Shown piece by piece: positions 52,293 through 60,006 of a DNA stretch of 64,000 bases. The notes beneath the pieces were generated by a model. It saw only the letters and a program-made list of their open reading frames with translations. It searched no databases and was not told the origin of the DNA. A program made the position numbers and the translations under genes. Origin of the DNA: Streptomyces glomeratus (lineage in GTDB: Bacteria > Actinomycetota > Actinomycetes > Streptomycetales > Streptomycetaceae). The stretch spans positions 1-64,000 of the forward strand of contig NZ_JAKEEB010000023.1 of NCBI RefSeq assembly GCF_021462825.1. Direction: 5' to 3'. Within the stretch, counting starts at the first letter, position 1. The number at the start of each line of letters is the position of its first letter.

Positions 52293-52432
52293 TGGAACCC
52301 GAAAAATCTTTTCGTGCCTGCTCGACCCGCGTTTTCGCCTCGCTGATCCGTATCCCCTCCGAACCGGGTGGGCGCAGCGCGTGCCACAGTGACGCAAGCA
52401 AGCCGTGCACGGCGGCGGAGAGGGGGTTACGG

Positions 52433-52975
52433 GTGGAGGCGGACGAACTTCTGGTCCTTGTGGCCGGAGGTGACCAGAAGGCCTTCGAGGAGCTCTACGG
52501 ACTGGTGTCCGGGCCGGTGTTCGGCCTGGTGCGCAGGGTCGTCAGGGACCCGGCGCAGTCGGAGGAGGTGGCGCAGGAGGTGCTGCTCGAACTGTGGCGC
52601 TCCGCCCCGCGGTTCGACCCCGGCCGCGGCAGCGCCCTCTCGTGGATCCTCACCCTCGCCCACCGCCGTGCCGTCGACCGGGTCCGCAGCGCCCGTGCCG
52701 CGGGCGAGCGCGAGCAGCGCGAGGCCCGGCGCGCCCACCACCCCGCCTTCGACCACGTCGCCGAGGAGGTGGAGGCCGGCCTGGAGCGGGAGTGGGTGCG
52801 CCGCTGCCTGGACCGCCTCACCGCTCTGCAGCGCCAGTCCGTCACACTCGCCTACTACGACGGCTACACGTACCGTGAGGTCGCCGAGCGGCTCTCACTG
52901 CCGCTCGGCACGGTCAAGACGCGGATGCGCGACGGACTCACCCGGCTGCGCGAATGCCTGGGAGGAGTCGCATGA
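52433..52975 (+). CDS. sigK: ECF sigma factor, SigK (ECF19) type
   Basis: A 180-residue RNA polymerase sigma factor. Region 2 (FEELYGLVSGPVFGLVRRVVRDPAQSEEVAQEVLLELWRSAPRFDP) melts the -10 and region 4 (LTALQRQSVTLAYYDGYTYREVAERLSLPLGTVKTRMRDGLTRLRE) binds the -35. The YYDGYTYREVAE form matches the SigK/ECF19 group, whose anti-sigma is encoded next. Start is GTG at 52433. Overlaps the anti-sigma gene by ATGA. It likely controls the divergent DUF4331 operon. Confidence 0.9.
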   Translation: MEADELLVLVAGGDQKAFEELYGLVSGPVFGLVRRVVRDPAQSEEVAQEVLLELWRSAPRFDPGRGSALSWILTLAHRRAVDRVRSARAAGEREQREARRAHHPAFDHVAEEVEAGLEREWVRRCLDRLTALQRQSVTLAYYDGYTYREVAERLSLPLGTVKTRMRDGLTRLRECLGGVA

Positions 52976-53802
52976 GCATCCTCGACCGCCTGCTGCGCCG
53001 CGAGGACCTGCACTCCCTGGCCGCGCCCTACGCCCTCGACGCCCTGGAGCCCGCCGAGCGCGTGCGCTTCGAGAGGCATCTGGCCGGCTGCGAGCGCTGC
53101 GCCGCCGAGGTGCGGGCCCTGTCCGAGGACGCCGTGCGCCTCGCCTGGTCCACGACCGCCCTCGCACCGCCCGGCCTGCGCAACCGCGTTCTGACCGCCG
53201 TGCGGAACACCCCCCAGGACTCGGCGCCCGAGCCCGCGTACGACGCGCCCCGGGCCCGCGCACCGCATCTGCCGCCGCATGTCTGGGGAGCCGCCCCGCC
53301 CCCCGCACGCGTCCGTGCGCCTCGGATGCGGCCCCTCTTCGCCCCGTTCGCCACCGCGACGGCCGCGGCGGCCCTCGTCGTCGCCGCGCTCTTCGCGGTG
53401 CAGGCGACGCAGACGCAGGACAGACTGGACGCCGAGCGCGCACAGGCACGTGAGATCGCCCACGTTCTCGCCGCTCCCGACGCCCGCGCGACCAGCGACC
53501 GTGACGCAAGGGGCCGGGGAATCGGAGTAATCGCCTCCGCCTCCGAGGGGCGTGCCGTCGTCACCCTCAGCGGACTCGATGCGCCGCCGAGCGGGCGTGT
53601 GCATCAGCTCTGGCAGATGCGCCCCAACGCACAACCGCGCTCCCTCGGGCTGTTCCGCGACGACACGCCCCTGGTCGCGAGCGGTCTGAGCAAGGCGGCG
53701 ACGTCACTCGCCGTAACCGTGGAACCCGACGGGGGCTCAGTACAGCCCACCGGCCAGCCGGTTGTTCAACTCGCCCTGCAATCCGTCGGATTCGGAGGGT
53801 AG
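52972..53802 (+). CDS. RskA-like zinc anti-sigma factor
   Basis: A 276-residue membrane anti-sigma. The N-terminal zinc-binding anti-sigma domain has HSLAAPYALDALEPAERVRFERHLAGCERCAAEV (conserved HxxxCxxC). A linker and one membrane segment (about 125-145, FATATAAAALVVAALFAVQ) follow, then the extracytoplasmic RskA domain (VVTLSGLDAPPSGRVHQLWQMRPNAQPRSLGLF). It holds SigK inactive at the membrane until a signal triggers proteolysis. Translation is coupled to sigK by the ATGA overlap. Confidence 0.92.
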   Translation: MSILDRLLRREDLHSLAAPYALDALEPAERVRFERHLAGCERCAAEVRALSEDAVRLAWSTTALAPPGLRNRVLTAVRNTPQDSAPEPAYDAPRARAPHLPPHVWGAAPPPARVRAPRMRPLFAPFATATAAAALVVAALFAVQATQTQDRLDAERAQAREIAHVLAAPDARATSDRDARGRGIGVIASASEGRAVVTLSGLDAPPSGRVHQLWQMRPNAQPRSLGLFRDDTPLVASGLSKAATSLAVTVEPDGGSVQPTGQPVVQLALQSVGFGG

Positions 53803-53917
53803 CCGTCAACCGCCTTACGGAGAAGGTGAATCCTGTGGGCGTGATACCCGCATGCCTCGAGGGAGCGATAGGGTTAGCCTGCCCGGGCCGGGTGGACTCG
53901 TACGGGTGGGGAGTGAC

Positions 53918-54187
53918 ATGGAACAGATAACAGTGCGCAGCAGGGCGAGGGTCCCTGCGATCACCTGCGGGAGCAGCGCGACCAGTTCGCGCCTCGACCG
54001 CCATCTCTCGGTGCTGGCAGGCCCTGCCGTGCCGCAGTGCGAGACGGCCGAGGCGACGTCCCTGATGCGTGAGCTGACCGCACGTGGCGCCGCGCACGAG
54101 CGCAGCGGTAGGGGTGCACGGGTGAGCAAGGTTTCACTCTTCGCGCCGCTGCGCCGCCTGCGCCGTTCGCTGTTCGGCGGGCGCTGA
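53918..54187 (+). CDS. Small basic hypothetical protein
   Basis: An 89-residue protein beginning EQITVRSRARVPAITCGSS, with a basic C-terminal end (FAPLRRLRRSLFGGR) that could associate with membrane or nucleic acid. I do not recognise a named family. ATG at 53918 follows GGGGAG. It ends just before a terminator hairpin and is convergent with the CoA transferase gene. Confidence 0.72.
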   Translation: MEQITVRSRARVPAITCGSSATSSRLDRHLSVLAGPAVPQCETAEATSLMRELTARGAAHERSGRGARVSKVSLFAPLRRLRRSLFGGR

Positions 54188-54208
54188 GCGGCCACCGGCG
54201 TTCCTCAC

Positions 54209-54229
54209 GGCGCCCGCGACGCGGGCGCC
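54209..54229. terminator. 9-bp stem terminator between convergent genes
   Basis: GGCGCCCGC (54209-54217), a 3-base loop and GCGGGCGCC (54221-54229) form a perfect hairpin between the small basic protein gene and the CoA transferase gene. Confidence 0.78.
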
Positions 54230-54241
54230 CAGAGCCCGCGC

Positions 54242-55480
54242 TCAGGCCGCCACACCGTCCCGGCGCAATGTTGCGATCTCGTCGTCCGTCATCCCCACGG
54301 CACGCAGCAGCGTCTCGGTGTGCTCCCCGAGCGCGGGCACGTCCCCCATCCGTGCCTCGTTCCCGCCCGGCAGCGTGATCGGCGGCAGCAGTGCCCTGAG
54401 CGTCCCCACCGGTGTCCCCACCTCCCGCCACCGCTCCCGAGCCGCCAGCTGCGGATGCCCGGCCAGCTCCCGCAGGTCTCTCAGGCGCGCGCACGCGATG
54501 CCCGCCCGCTCCAGCCGGGCCATCGCCTCGTCGGCGTCCAGGGCGCCCAGCGCCTTGGCGACGAGCGCGTCCGTGCGGTCCCGGTGGGCGACCCGCGCCG
54601 CGTTCGTGGCGTACGCCGGGTCGTCCCCCAGCTCCGGCCGCCCGAGCACCTGCTCGGCCAGCCGCCGCCACTCCCGGTCGTTCTGCACGGACAGCAGCAC
54701 CCGTCCGCCGTCCGCCGTCGGATAGGCGTCGTAGGGGGCGATGACGGCGTGCGCCAGACCCGTGCGCGCCGGTGGGGTGCCGTCGTGCATCGTGTGGTGC
54801 AGCGGATGGCCCAACCACTCCGCCAGCGCCTCCAGCATGGAGATCTCCACCGGGCCGCCGCGTCCCGTCGTGCCCCGCCGGACGAGCGCCGCGAGCACGC
54901 CGGAGAACGCGTACATGGCCGCCGCGATGTCGGCCGCCGGAATGCCCGCCTTGACGGGCTGCTCGGGCGTCCCCGTGACCGACACCAGCCCCGCCTCGCA
55001 CTGCACCAGCATGTCGTACGCCCGCTTGTCCGCGTACGGACCGGACGCCCCGTAGCCCGAGATGTCCACGGCCACCAGCCGCGGATGCGCCGCGCACAGG
55101 GTGGCCGCGTCCAGGCCGAGCCGGGCCGCGGCCCCCTGGGCCAGGTTCTGCACGAACACGTCGGCGTCCGCGACCAGCCGCCGTACCACGTCCCGGCCCC
55201 GCGGATCCTTCAGATCCAGGGCGATCGACTCCTTGCCGCGGTTGCACCACACGAAGTGCGAGGCCAGACCGCGGGCGGCGGTGTCGTAGCCGCGGGCGAA
55301 GTCGCCGCCGTCGACCCGCTCGACCTTGATCACCCGGGCGCCGAGATCGGCGAGCTGGCGGGTGGCGAAGGGGGCCGAGACGGCCTGCTCGACGGCGACG
55401 ACGGTGATGCCCTCCAGGGGCAGAGGCAGGGGCGGGCCCTCGGGGGGCAGGGGCAGACGATCCATGGGCTGGATCATCAC
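54242..55480 (-). CDS. CaiB/BaiF family CoA transferase (class III)
   Basis: A 412-residue CoA transferase. The first half has PLPLEGITVVAVEQAVSAPFATRQLADLGARVIKVER and LDLKDPRGRDVVRRLVADADVFVQNLAQGAAARLG. The catalytic Asp is the one in YADKRAYDMLVQCEAG, the position used for the acyl-enzyme in this family. It moves CoA between organic acids; the substrate cannot be told. The GTG at 55480, ATG at 55477 and ATG at 55465 are all possible starts because no clear ribosome site is seen. Confidence 0.88.
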   Translation of the reverse strand: MMIQPMDRLPLPPEGPPLPLPLEGITVVAVEQAVSAPFATRQLADLGARVIKVERVDGGDFARGYDTAARGLASHFVWCNRGKESIALDLKDPRGRDVVRRLVADADVFVQNLAQGAAARLGLDAATLCAAHPRLVAVDISGYGASGPYADKRAYDMLVQCEAGLVSVTGTPEQPVKAGIPAADIAAAMYAFSGVLAALVRRGTTGRGGPVEISMLEALAEWLGHPLHHTMHDGTPPARTGLAHAVIAPYDAYPTADGGRVLLSVQNDREWRRLAEQVLGRPELGDDPAYATNAARVAHRDRTDALVAKALGALDADEAMARLERAGIACARLRDLRELAGHPQLAARERWREVGTPVGTLRALLPPITLPGGNEARMGDVPALGEHTETLLRAVGMTDDEIATLRRDGVAA

Positions 55481-55509
55481 CTGCGGCGCAGGGCCTTGTC
55501 AGCAGCTCG

Positions 55510-56328
55510 TCACCGGGGACGCGCGTACCGGCGGACGGCCGACGGTGCGAACACCGCGATCAGCACCGCGCACCAGGCCAGCGACCCGGCGACCGGGTGG
55601 GCCACCGGCCAGGCGGCATGGCTCGGGACGCGGGCGATGGCGGCACCTCCCTGCTCGAGCGAGGCCGAGAGCCTGGGGGAGAAGAGGGAGCGCAGGGCCG
55701 TGGCGACCGCGCTGATCGGGTTCCACTCGACGAGGGTGCGCAGCCAGCCCGGCATGCCGTCGGCGGGGATGTACGCGTTGGACAGCAGCGGCAGCACGAA
55801 GGTGGTGCTGGCCAGCTGCCCGGCCGCCTCCTCGTTGCGGGGCAGCATCCCGAGCAGGATGCCGGCCCAGGTACAGGCGAACCGGAACAGCAGCAGCAGG
55901 CCGAGCGCGCCCGCCGTCTGCGCCGCGGACCCCTCGATGCGCCAGCCCACCGCCAGCCCGACCAGCAGCAACGGCACGGTGCCGGCGGCCGTGACGACGA
56001 GGTCGGCCACCGCCTGCCCGAGCGGTACGGCCGCCCGGCTGACCGGCAGCGTGCGCAGGCGGTCCATCACACCCCGGTGCGCGTCCTGGGAGGCCTGGAG
56101 CATTCCGGTGGTCAGACCGCCCGCGGCCGTGGCCGCCAGCAGCCCGGGGACGAGGAAGGAGCGGTACCGCTCGCCGGGCATCGCCACCGCGCTGCCGAAG
56201 ACGTAGCCGAAGAAGAGCAGCATGGTGATCGGCATGGTCTGGGTCAGGACCACCAGGCCGGGGTTGTTGCGGATCCGCTTGAGCTGCCGCCCCAGCATCG
56301 CCGTGCCGTCGTACGCCAACGTGCTCAT
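55510..56328 (-). CDS. ABC-2 type permease (DrrB-like)
   Basis: A 272-residue membrane component with six hydrophobic segments. MPITMLLFFGYVFGSAVAMPGERYRSFLVPG and GGLTTGMLQASQDAHRGVMDRLRTLPVSRAAV are characteristic of the DrrB/ABC-2 permease group. It pairs with the ATPase encoded just upstream (4-base ATGA overlap). A palindromic element adds residues ~217-232 (PRLSASLEQGG) in the loop between the fifth and sixth helix; most relatives lack this stretch (from memory). It likely exports a drug or natural product. Confidence 0.87.
   Translation of the reverse strand: MSTLAYDGTAMLGRQLKRIRNNPGLVVLTQTMPITMLLFFGYVFGSAVAMPGERYRSFLVPGLLAATAAGGLTTGMLQASQDAHRGVMDRLRTLPVSRAAVPLGQAVADLVVTAAGTVPLLLVGLAVGWRIEGSAAQTAGALGLLLLFRFACTWAGILLGMLPRNEEAAGQLASTTFVLPLLSNAYIPADGMPGWLRTLVEWNPISAVATALRSLFSPRLSASLEQGGAAIARVPSHAAWPVAHPVAGSLAWCAVLIAVFAPSAVRRYARPR
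55642..55680. repeat. Palindromic element inserted in frame in the permease gene
   Basis: On the minus strand it reads TCCCCCAGG then the core CTCTCGGCCTCGCTCGAGC (55653-55671) then AGGGAGGTGCC. The core differs from the copy in dnaE2 at two of 19 bases, and both lie inside coding regions without breaking the frame. Confidence 0.7.
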
Positions 56329-57269
56329 GCCACCAACTCCTTGCTGCCGGTGAGGCGGAGGAAGACGTCGTCCAGGGTCGGCGGCCTGATGCTCGCGTCG
56401 AGCAACGGCACGCCCGCCGAGTCCAGTTCGCGCACCAGTCGCGGCAGGGTGAGGGTCGGGTCGCGGGTGACGGCGCCCACCGCCTTGCGGTCGCGGTCGA
56501 GCGCCGGTTCGGCGCCGGTGAGCCGGTCGAGGACGCCCGCCGCCTTCACCATGACGTCCGCATCCGTGACGACGACCTCCGCATACGCCCCGATGAGCGC
56601 CTTGAGTTCGGGCGGCGAACCCGTGTGCGCCACACGTCCGCGGTCCACCAGGGCGATCGTGTCGGCGAGCTGGTCGGCCTCCTCCAGATACTGCGTGGTG
56701 AGCACGACCGTCGTGCCCTCTTCGGTGAGGTGGCGCACCGTGTCCCAAATCCGGTTCCGGCTGGCCGGGTCGAGGCCCGTCGTGGGCTCGTCCAGGAAGA
56801 GCACGTCGGGCCGGCGCACCAGGCTCGCCGCCAGGTCCAGCCGCCGCCGCATCCCGCCCGAGTAGCCGGACGCGGGCCGGTCGGCCGCCTCCGCCAGCCC
56901 GAACCGTTCCAGCAGCTCGTCGGCGCGCGCCGACGCGTCCCGGACCCGGTGCAGCCGGGCGAACAGCCGGAGGTTCTGCCGCCCGGTGAGGTCCCCGTCC
57001 ACCGAGGTGTCCTGCCCGGTGACCCCGATCCTGCGGCGTACCGCCGCGGGCTCCCGCAGCAGGTCGTGCCCCGCCACCCGCGCCGAGCCGGCGTCCGGGT
57101 GCAGCAGCGTGGTCAGCAGGCGTACCGCCGTGGTCTTGCCCGCCCCGTTCGGTCCGAGGAGCCCGCAGACCGTGCCCTGTGCGACCGCGAGGTCCAGTCC
57201 GCGCAGGGCGTGCACATCGCCGAAGCGCTTCTTCAGGCCCTCACTAAGTACAGCGTACGTAGTAGTCAT
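56325..57269 (-). CDS. ABC exporter ATPase (DrrA-like)
   Basis: A 314-residue ATPase subunit: Walker A GPNGAGKTT, signature YSGGMRRRLDLA, Walker B VLFLDEPTTGLD and a C-terminal DrrA-type extension ending PPTLDDVFLRLTG. It powers the permease encoded downstream. The start at 57269 (MTTTYAV) is chosen over the frame from 57287. The first codons contain one of two operator-like palindromes, so the divergent TetR should repress it directly. Confidence 0.93.
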   Translation of the reverse strand: MTTTYAVLSEGLKKRFGDVHALRGLDLAVAQGTVCGLLGPNGAGKTTAVRLLTTLLHPDAGSARVAGHDLLREPAAVRRRIGVTGQDTSVDGDLTGRQNLRLFARLHRVRDASARADELLERFGLAEAADRPASGYSGGMRRRLDLAASLVRRPDVLFLDEPTTGLDPASRNRIWDTVRHLTEEGTTVVLTTQYLEEADQLADTIALVDRGRVAHTGSPPELKALIGAYAEVVVTDADVMVKAAGVLDRLTGAEPALDRDRKAVGAVTRDPTLTLPRLVRELDSAGVPLLDASIRPPTLDDVFLRLTGSKELVA

Positions 57270-57304
57270 GGGTCGACCATAGCGCACTACGTACGGCGTA
57301 CGTA
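57245..57304. promoter_or_regulatory. Two TetR operators TACGTACGGCGTACGTA
   Basis: A perfect 17-bp palindrome TACGTACGGCGTACGTA lies at 57288-57304 between the divergent genes. A second copy with two changes (TAAGTACAGCGTACGTA) lies at 57245-57261, inside the first codons of the ATPase gene. Centres are 43 bases apart, about four helical turns, which fits cooperative binding by the neighbouring TetR. Confidence 0.85.
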
Positions 57305-57332
57305 ACTACGATGGTGGGCGAGGTGATGACGG

Positions 57333-58052
57333 ATGGCGGGCCGAGCGGCCGAACCCCATGTGATCTGGGCGCGCCCCGAGCGCACGGGCCGAGGGCCGAG
57401 ACCGGCGCACACCCGCGCCGACATCGCGGCCGCCGCGGTGCGCATCGCGGACGCCGAGGGACTGGACGCGGTGTCCATGCGGCGCGTGGCGGCCGAGCTG
57501 GGCTGCGGCACGATGTCGCTGTACAACTACGTCCCCCGCAAGGAGGACCTGTACGAGCTGATGATGGACGCCGTGGGGGGCGAGCACGAGCTGTGGGAGC
57601 CCTCGGGGGACTGGCGCGCGGACATGCTGCGCCTGGCCCACCAGACCCGGGCCCTCATGCACCGCCACCCCTGGCTGCCGCGCATGATCTCCGGCCACTA
57701 CGGCTTCAGCCCCCAGGCGCTGCGCTACCTCGAGCACTGCCTGGCCTGCCTGGACCCGCTGCCGGCGCCCGCCGCCGCCAAGCTGGAGCTCATCGCGATG
57801 GTGAACGGCGTGGTGACGACGGCCGTCTCCAATGAGCTGGCCACCGCCGAGCGGGCCCGCTCCCTGCCGTGGTCGGCGGAGCAGGAGCAGGCGGTCCGCA
57901 TGGCCTACCTCGGCGGACAGCTCGCGAGCGGTGCCTACCCGCGCCTGGCCGCCGCCCTGACGGAGGGCGCCGGACCGGTCGATCTGGACGAGGTGTTCCA
58001 GCGGATCGTGGAACGCGTGCTCGACGCCTTCGAGCCCGGGGACCGGAACTAG
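57333..58052 (+). CDS. TetR-family regulator with TetR_C domain
   Basis: A 239-residue repressor. The DNA-binding part is IAAAAVRIADAEGLDAVSMRRVAAELGCGTMSLYNYVPRKEDLYELM, and the C-terminal half is of the TetR class-C type. It is divergent from the DrrAB-like exporter genes, and its palindromic operators lie in between, so it should repress them until a ligand, perhaps the exported drug, binds. Its last four bases (CTAG) are shared with the stop of the convergent gene. Confidence 0.92.
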   Translation: MAGRAAEPHVIWARPERTGRGPRPAHTRADIAAAAVRIADAEGLDAVSMRRVAAELGCGTMSLYNYVPRKEDLYELMMDAVGGEHELWEPSGDWRADMLRLAHQTRALMHRHPWLPRMISGHYGFSPQALRYLEHCLACLDPLPAPAAAKLELIAMVNGVVTTAVSNELATAERARSLPWSAEQEQAVRMAYLGGQLASGAYPRLAAALTEGAGPVDLDEVFQRIVERVLDAFEPGDRN

Positions 58053-59218
58053 AGCAACGCGAACTGCCCCTCGGGGCCCTCCTCGTGGTGATCGAGCACG
58101 GAGGCGGGACGGCGGGCCGTGCCCGGGACCGGCAGGACGCCCGCCGCGCGCAGGTCCTCGGCCGTGACGGGTGCACCCGGCGTCAACGCCTCACGCGACG
58201 GCCCTACCTCGGTGAGCAGGGCCAGGACCGTGATCAGTTCCAGCAGCTCCGACGTCCAGGCCTGCGGCCAGGTCGCGGGGCGGATCGCCGTGAGTGTGCC
58301 CGGCTGCCCCTGAGCGGTACGGGCCGCGAACCACTGCTCCAGGACCCGGGCCCCGCCCGCCTCGAACTCCCAGGCCTCAGGTGGCACCGGGGAGATGCGC
58401 CCCTCGTCGATGTGGAGGGTTTCCTCGTCGGGGTCGTAGAGCAGGGTGAGGGGCCGGGCGGGCAGCGGGGCGCGGACGTACGGGCGGCGGCCGCCCGGCA
58501 GTTTGGGGCGTTCGCCGTCGCGGCGCATCAGCCACAGCATGCGGCGGCCCAGTTCCACGCCGCGCGACCAGGCTTCGGGGCTCTCGGTGAGGGGGACGGC
58601 GAGTCCGCCGGGGCCGGGACATGCGACCGCCATGGTCCAGGCGAGCATGTCCGCCGGGGTCGGCTTCAGGCCCAGGCGAACGCTCAGGTGCTCCAGCAGA
58701 CCGGGCGCCAGGTTGGGCTCGGCGCCGCCGGGCCGGCGGTACAACGGGCGGATGAGACCGGGACGGACGAGCGGCAGCAGGGACGTCGCGAGCAGGACGG
58801 GGCCGCCCGAGTCCGCGGCGCTCTCCACGACGAAGATCTGGTGGTCGTCGGCGACCCGCCACAGCTCGGGCCGGGCCGTGTCGATGAGGCGGTGGTCGGG
58901 GATCAGCCACTGCTCGTCGAAGGGCGCCACCAGGGCGCGTACCGGCTCCGGGCAGGGGCCGGCGGCCCGCGCCAGCTTCTCCGTGCCGCTGGACTGACCC
59001 GGCAGCTGTCCGACCGCCGAGTGCAGGGTGCGGGAGCGCGTCGGTTCGAACAGCGCCTCGCGAACGGGGCCTTCGGCCTTCACCAGGGCGTCCCAGCGCG
59101 CCTTCAGACAGGCCGCGTCGGGCGCCGACGGCCAGGCGCGGCCCGGCCGCAAAGGTGCGACGGACCACGGCATGAGGTCCGCGAGCAGCGGAGCGTCGTC
59201 GTGCGTCACGCCGGGCAT
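58049..59218 (-). CDS. Orphan type ISP restriction enzyme recognition domain
   Basis: A 389-residue protein that matches only the C-terminal part of type ISP restriction-modification enzymes (LlaBIII-type): the DDHQIFVVESAADSGGPVLLATSLLP segment, RPLYRRPGGAEPNLAPGLLEHLSVRLGLK, and the LYDPDEETLHIDEGRISPVPPEAWEF block followed by LEQWFAAR and WTSELLELITVLALL. The nuclease, helicase and N6-adenine methyltransferase domains of the complete enzyme are absent, and no partner is adjacent. It could bind a DNA site without modifying it, or have a different job. Confidence 0.75.
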   Translation of the reverse strand: MPGVTHDDAPLLADLMPWSVAPLRPGRAWPSAPDAACLKARWDALVKAEGPVREALFEPTRSRTLHSAVGQLPGQSSGTEKLARAAGPCPEPVRALVAPFDEQWLIPDHRLIDTARPELWRVADDHQIFVVESAADSGGPVLLATSLLPLVRPGLIRPLYRRPGGAEPNLAPGLLEHLSVRLGLKPTPADMLAWTMAVACPGPGGLAVPLTESPEAWSRGVELGRRMLWLMRRDGERPKLPGGRRPYVRAPLPARPLTLLYDPDEETLHIDEGRISPVPPEAWEFEAGGARVLEQWFAARTAQGQPGTLTAIRPATWPQAWTSELLELITVLALLTEVGPSREALTPGAPVTAEDLRAAGVLPVPGTARRPASVLDHHEEGPEGQFALL

Positions 59219-59230
59219 CGTACGACGTGC

Positions 59231-59980
59231 TCAGGTGGCCTCGAGGGTGACCGTGAAGGAGAAGCGGTCCCCCCGGTAGTGGATCACCGCCACGTCGAGG
59301 GGCCGCCCGGAGGTGTCGTAGGTGACACCCGTGTAGTGCAGGATCGGGCTGAGCAGCGGGACGTTCAGCAACTGGGCCGTCTCCGGGTCCGCGAGCCGTG
59401 CCTGGACCGTGTCCGTGATGCGGCTGATGTCCGCGCCGACCACGTCCCGCAGCACCTTGGTCATCGGCCAGCGGACCAGGTCCTCGGCCTCGATGCGTTC
59501 CGCAAGCTCGGGACGGACGTAGTTGCGCGCGTGGTTGGTCGGCTCGCCCGTCTTCTCGTCGCTGCGCAGCCGGTGATAGGTCGCCACCTCGGTCAGATCC
59601 GGGAAGTGCTCGGCGACTTCGGCCGGGACCGGCGCCGTGCCCCGGTCCAGCAGTTCGGTCGTCATGCCGGACTGCTGGGCCACGATCGCGTCCACCGAGC
59701 CCAGCAGGCGCACGGGGGCGCCCCTCCTCGCGCTGGGCTCGATGAACGTGCCGCGCCGGCGGTGGCGGCTGATCAGCCCCTCGTCCTCCAGCTCCTTCAG
59801 CGCCTGGCGCATGGTCAGCACGCTCACCCCGTAGTGCCCCGCCAGCTGCTCCTCGGTGGGCAGGCGCAGCGGATCCCGGGGCGAGCGGCCGAGTATCGAG
59901 GCGCGCAGCGACTGCGACACCTGGTACCAGAGCGGCAGCTTGCGGTTCAGAACGATCGAGTCGGGGGCAAAGGAGGTCAC
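59231..59980 (-). CDS. GntR-family regulator with UTRA domain (HutC type)
   Basis: A 249-residue regulator. Winged helix at the N-terminus (LWYQVSQSLRASILGRSPRDPLRLPTEEQLAGHYGVSVLTMRQALKELEDEGLISRHRRRGTF) and a UTRA ligand-binding domain (TNHARNYVRPELAERIEAED to the end). It lies 26 bases after the homogentisate dioxygenase stop on the same strand, so it is likely co-transcribed with hmgA and may sense an aromatic pathway intermediate. Confidence 0.92.
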   Translation of the reverse strand: MTSFAPDSIVLNRKLPLWYQVSQSLRASILGRSPRDPLRLPTEEQLAGHYGVSVLTMRQALKELEDEGLISRHRRRGTFIEPSARRGAPVRLLGSVDAIVAQQSGMTTELLDRGTAPVPAEVAEHFPDLTEVATYHRLRSDEKTGEPTNHARNYVRPELAERIEAEDLVRWPMTKVLRDVVGADISRITDTVQARLADPETAQLLNVPLLSPILHYTGVTYDTSGRPLDVAVIHYRGDRFSFTVTLEAT

Positions 59981-60006
59981 GGGCTATCCGTACCGGTCGG
60001 CGGCGC

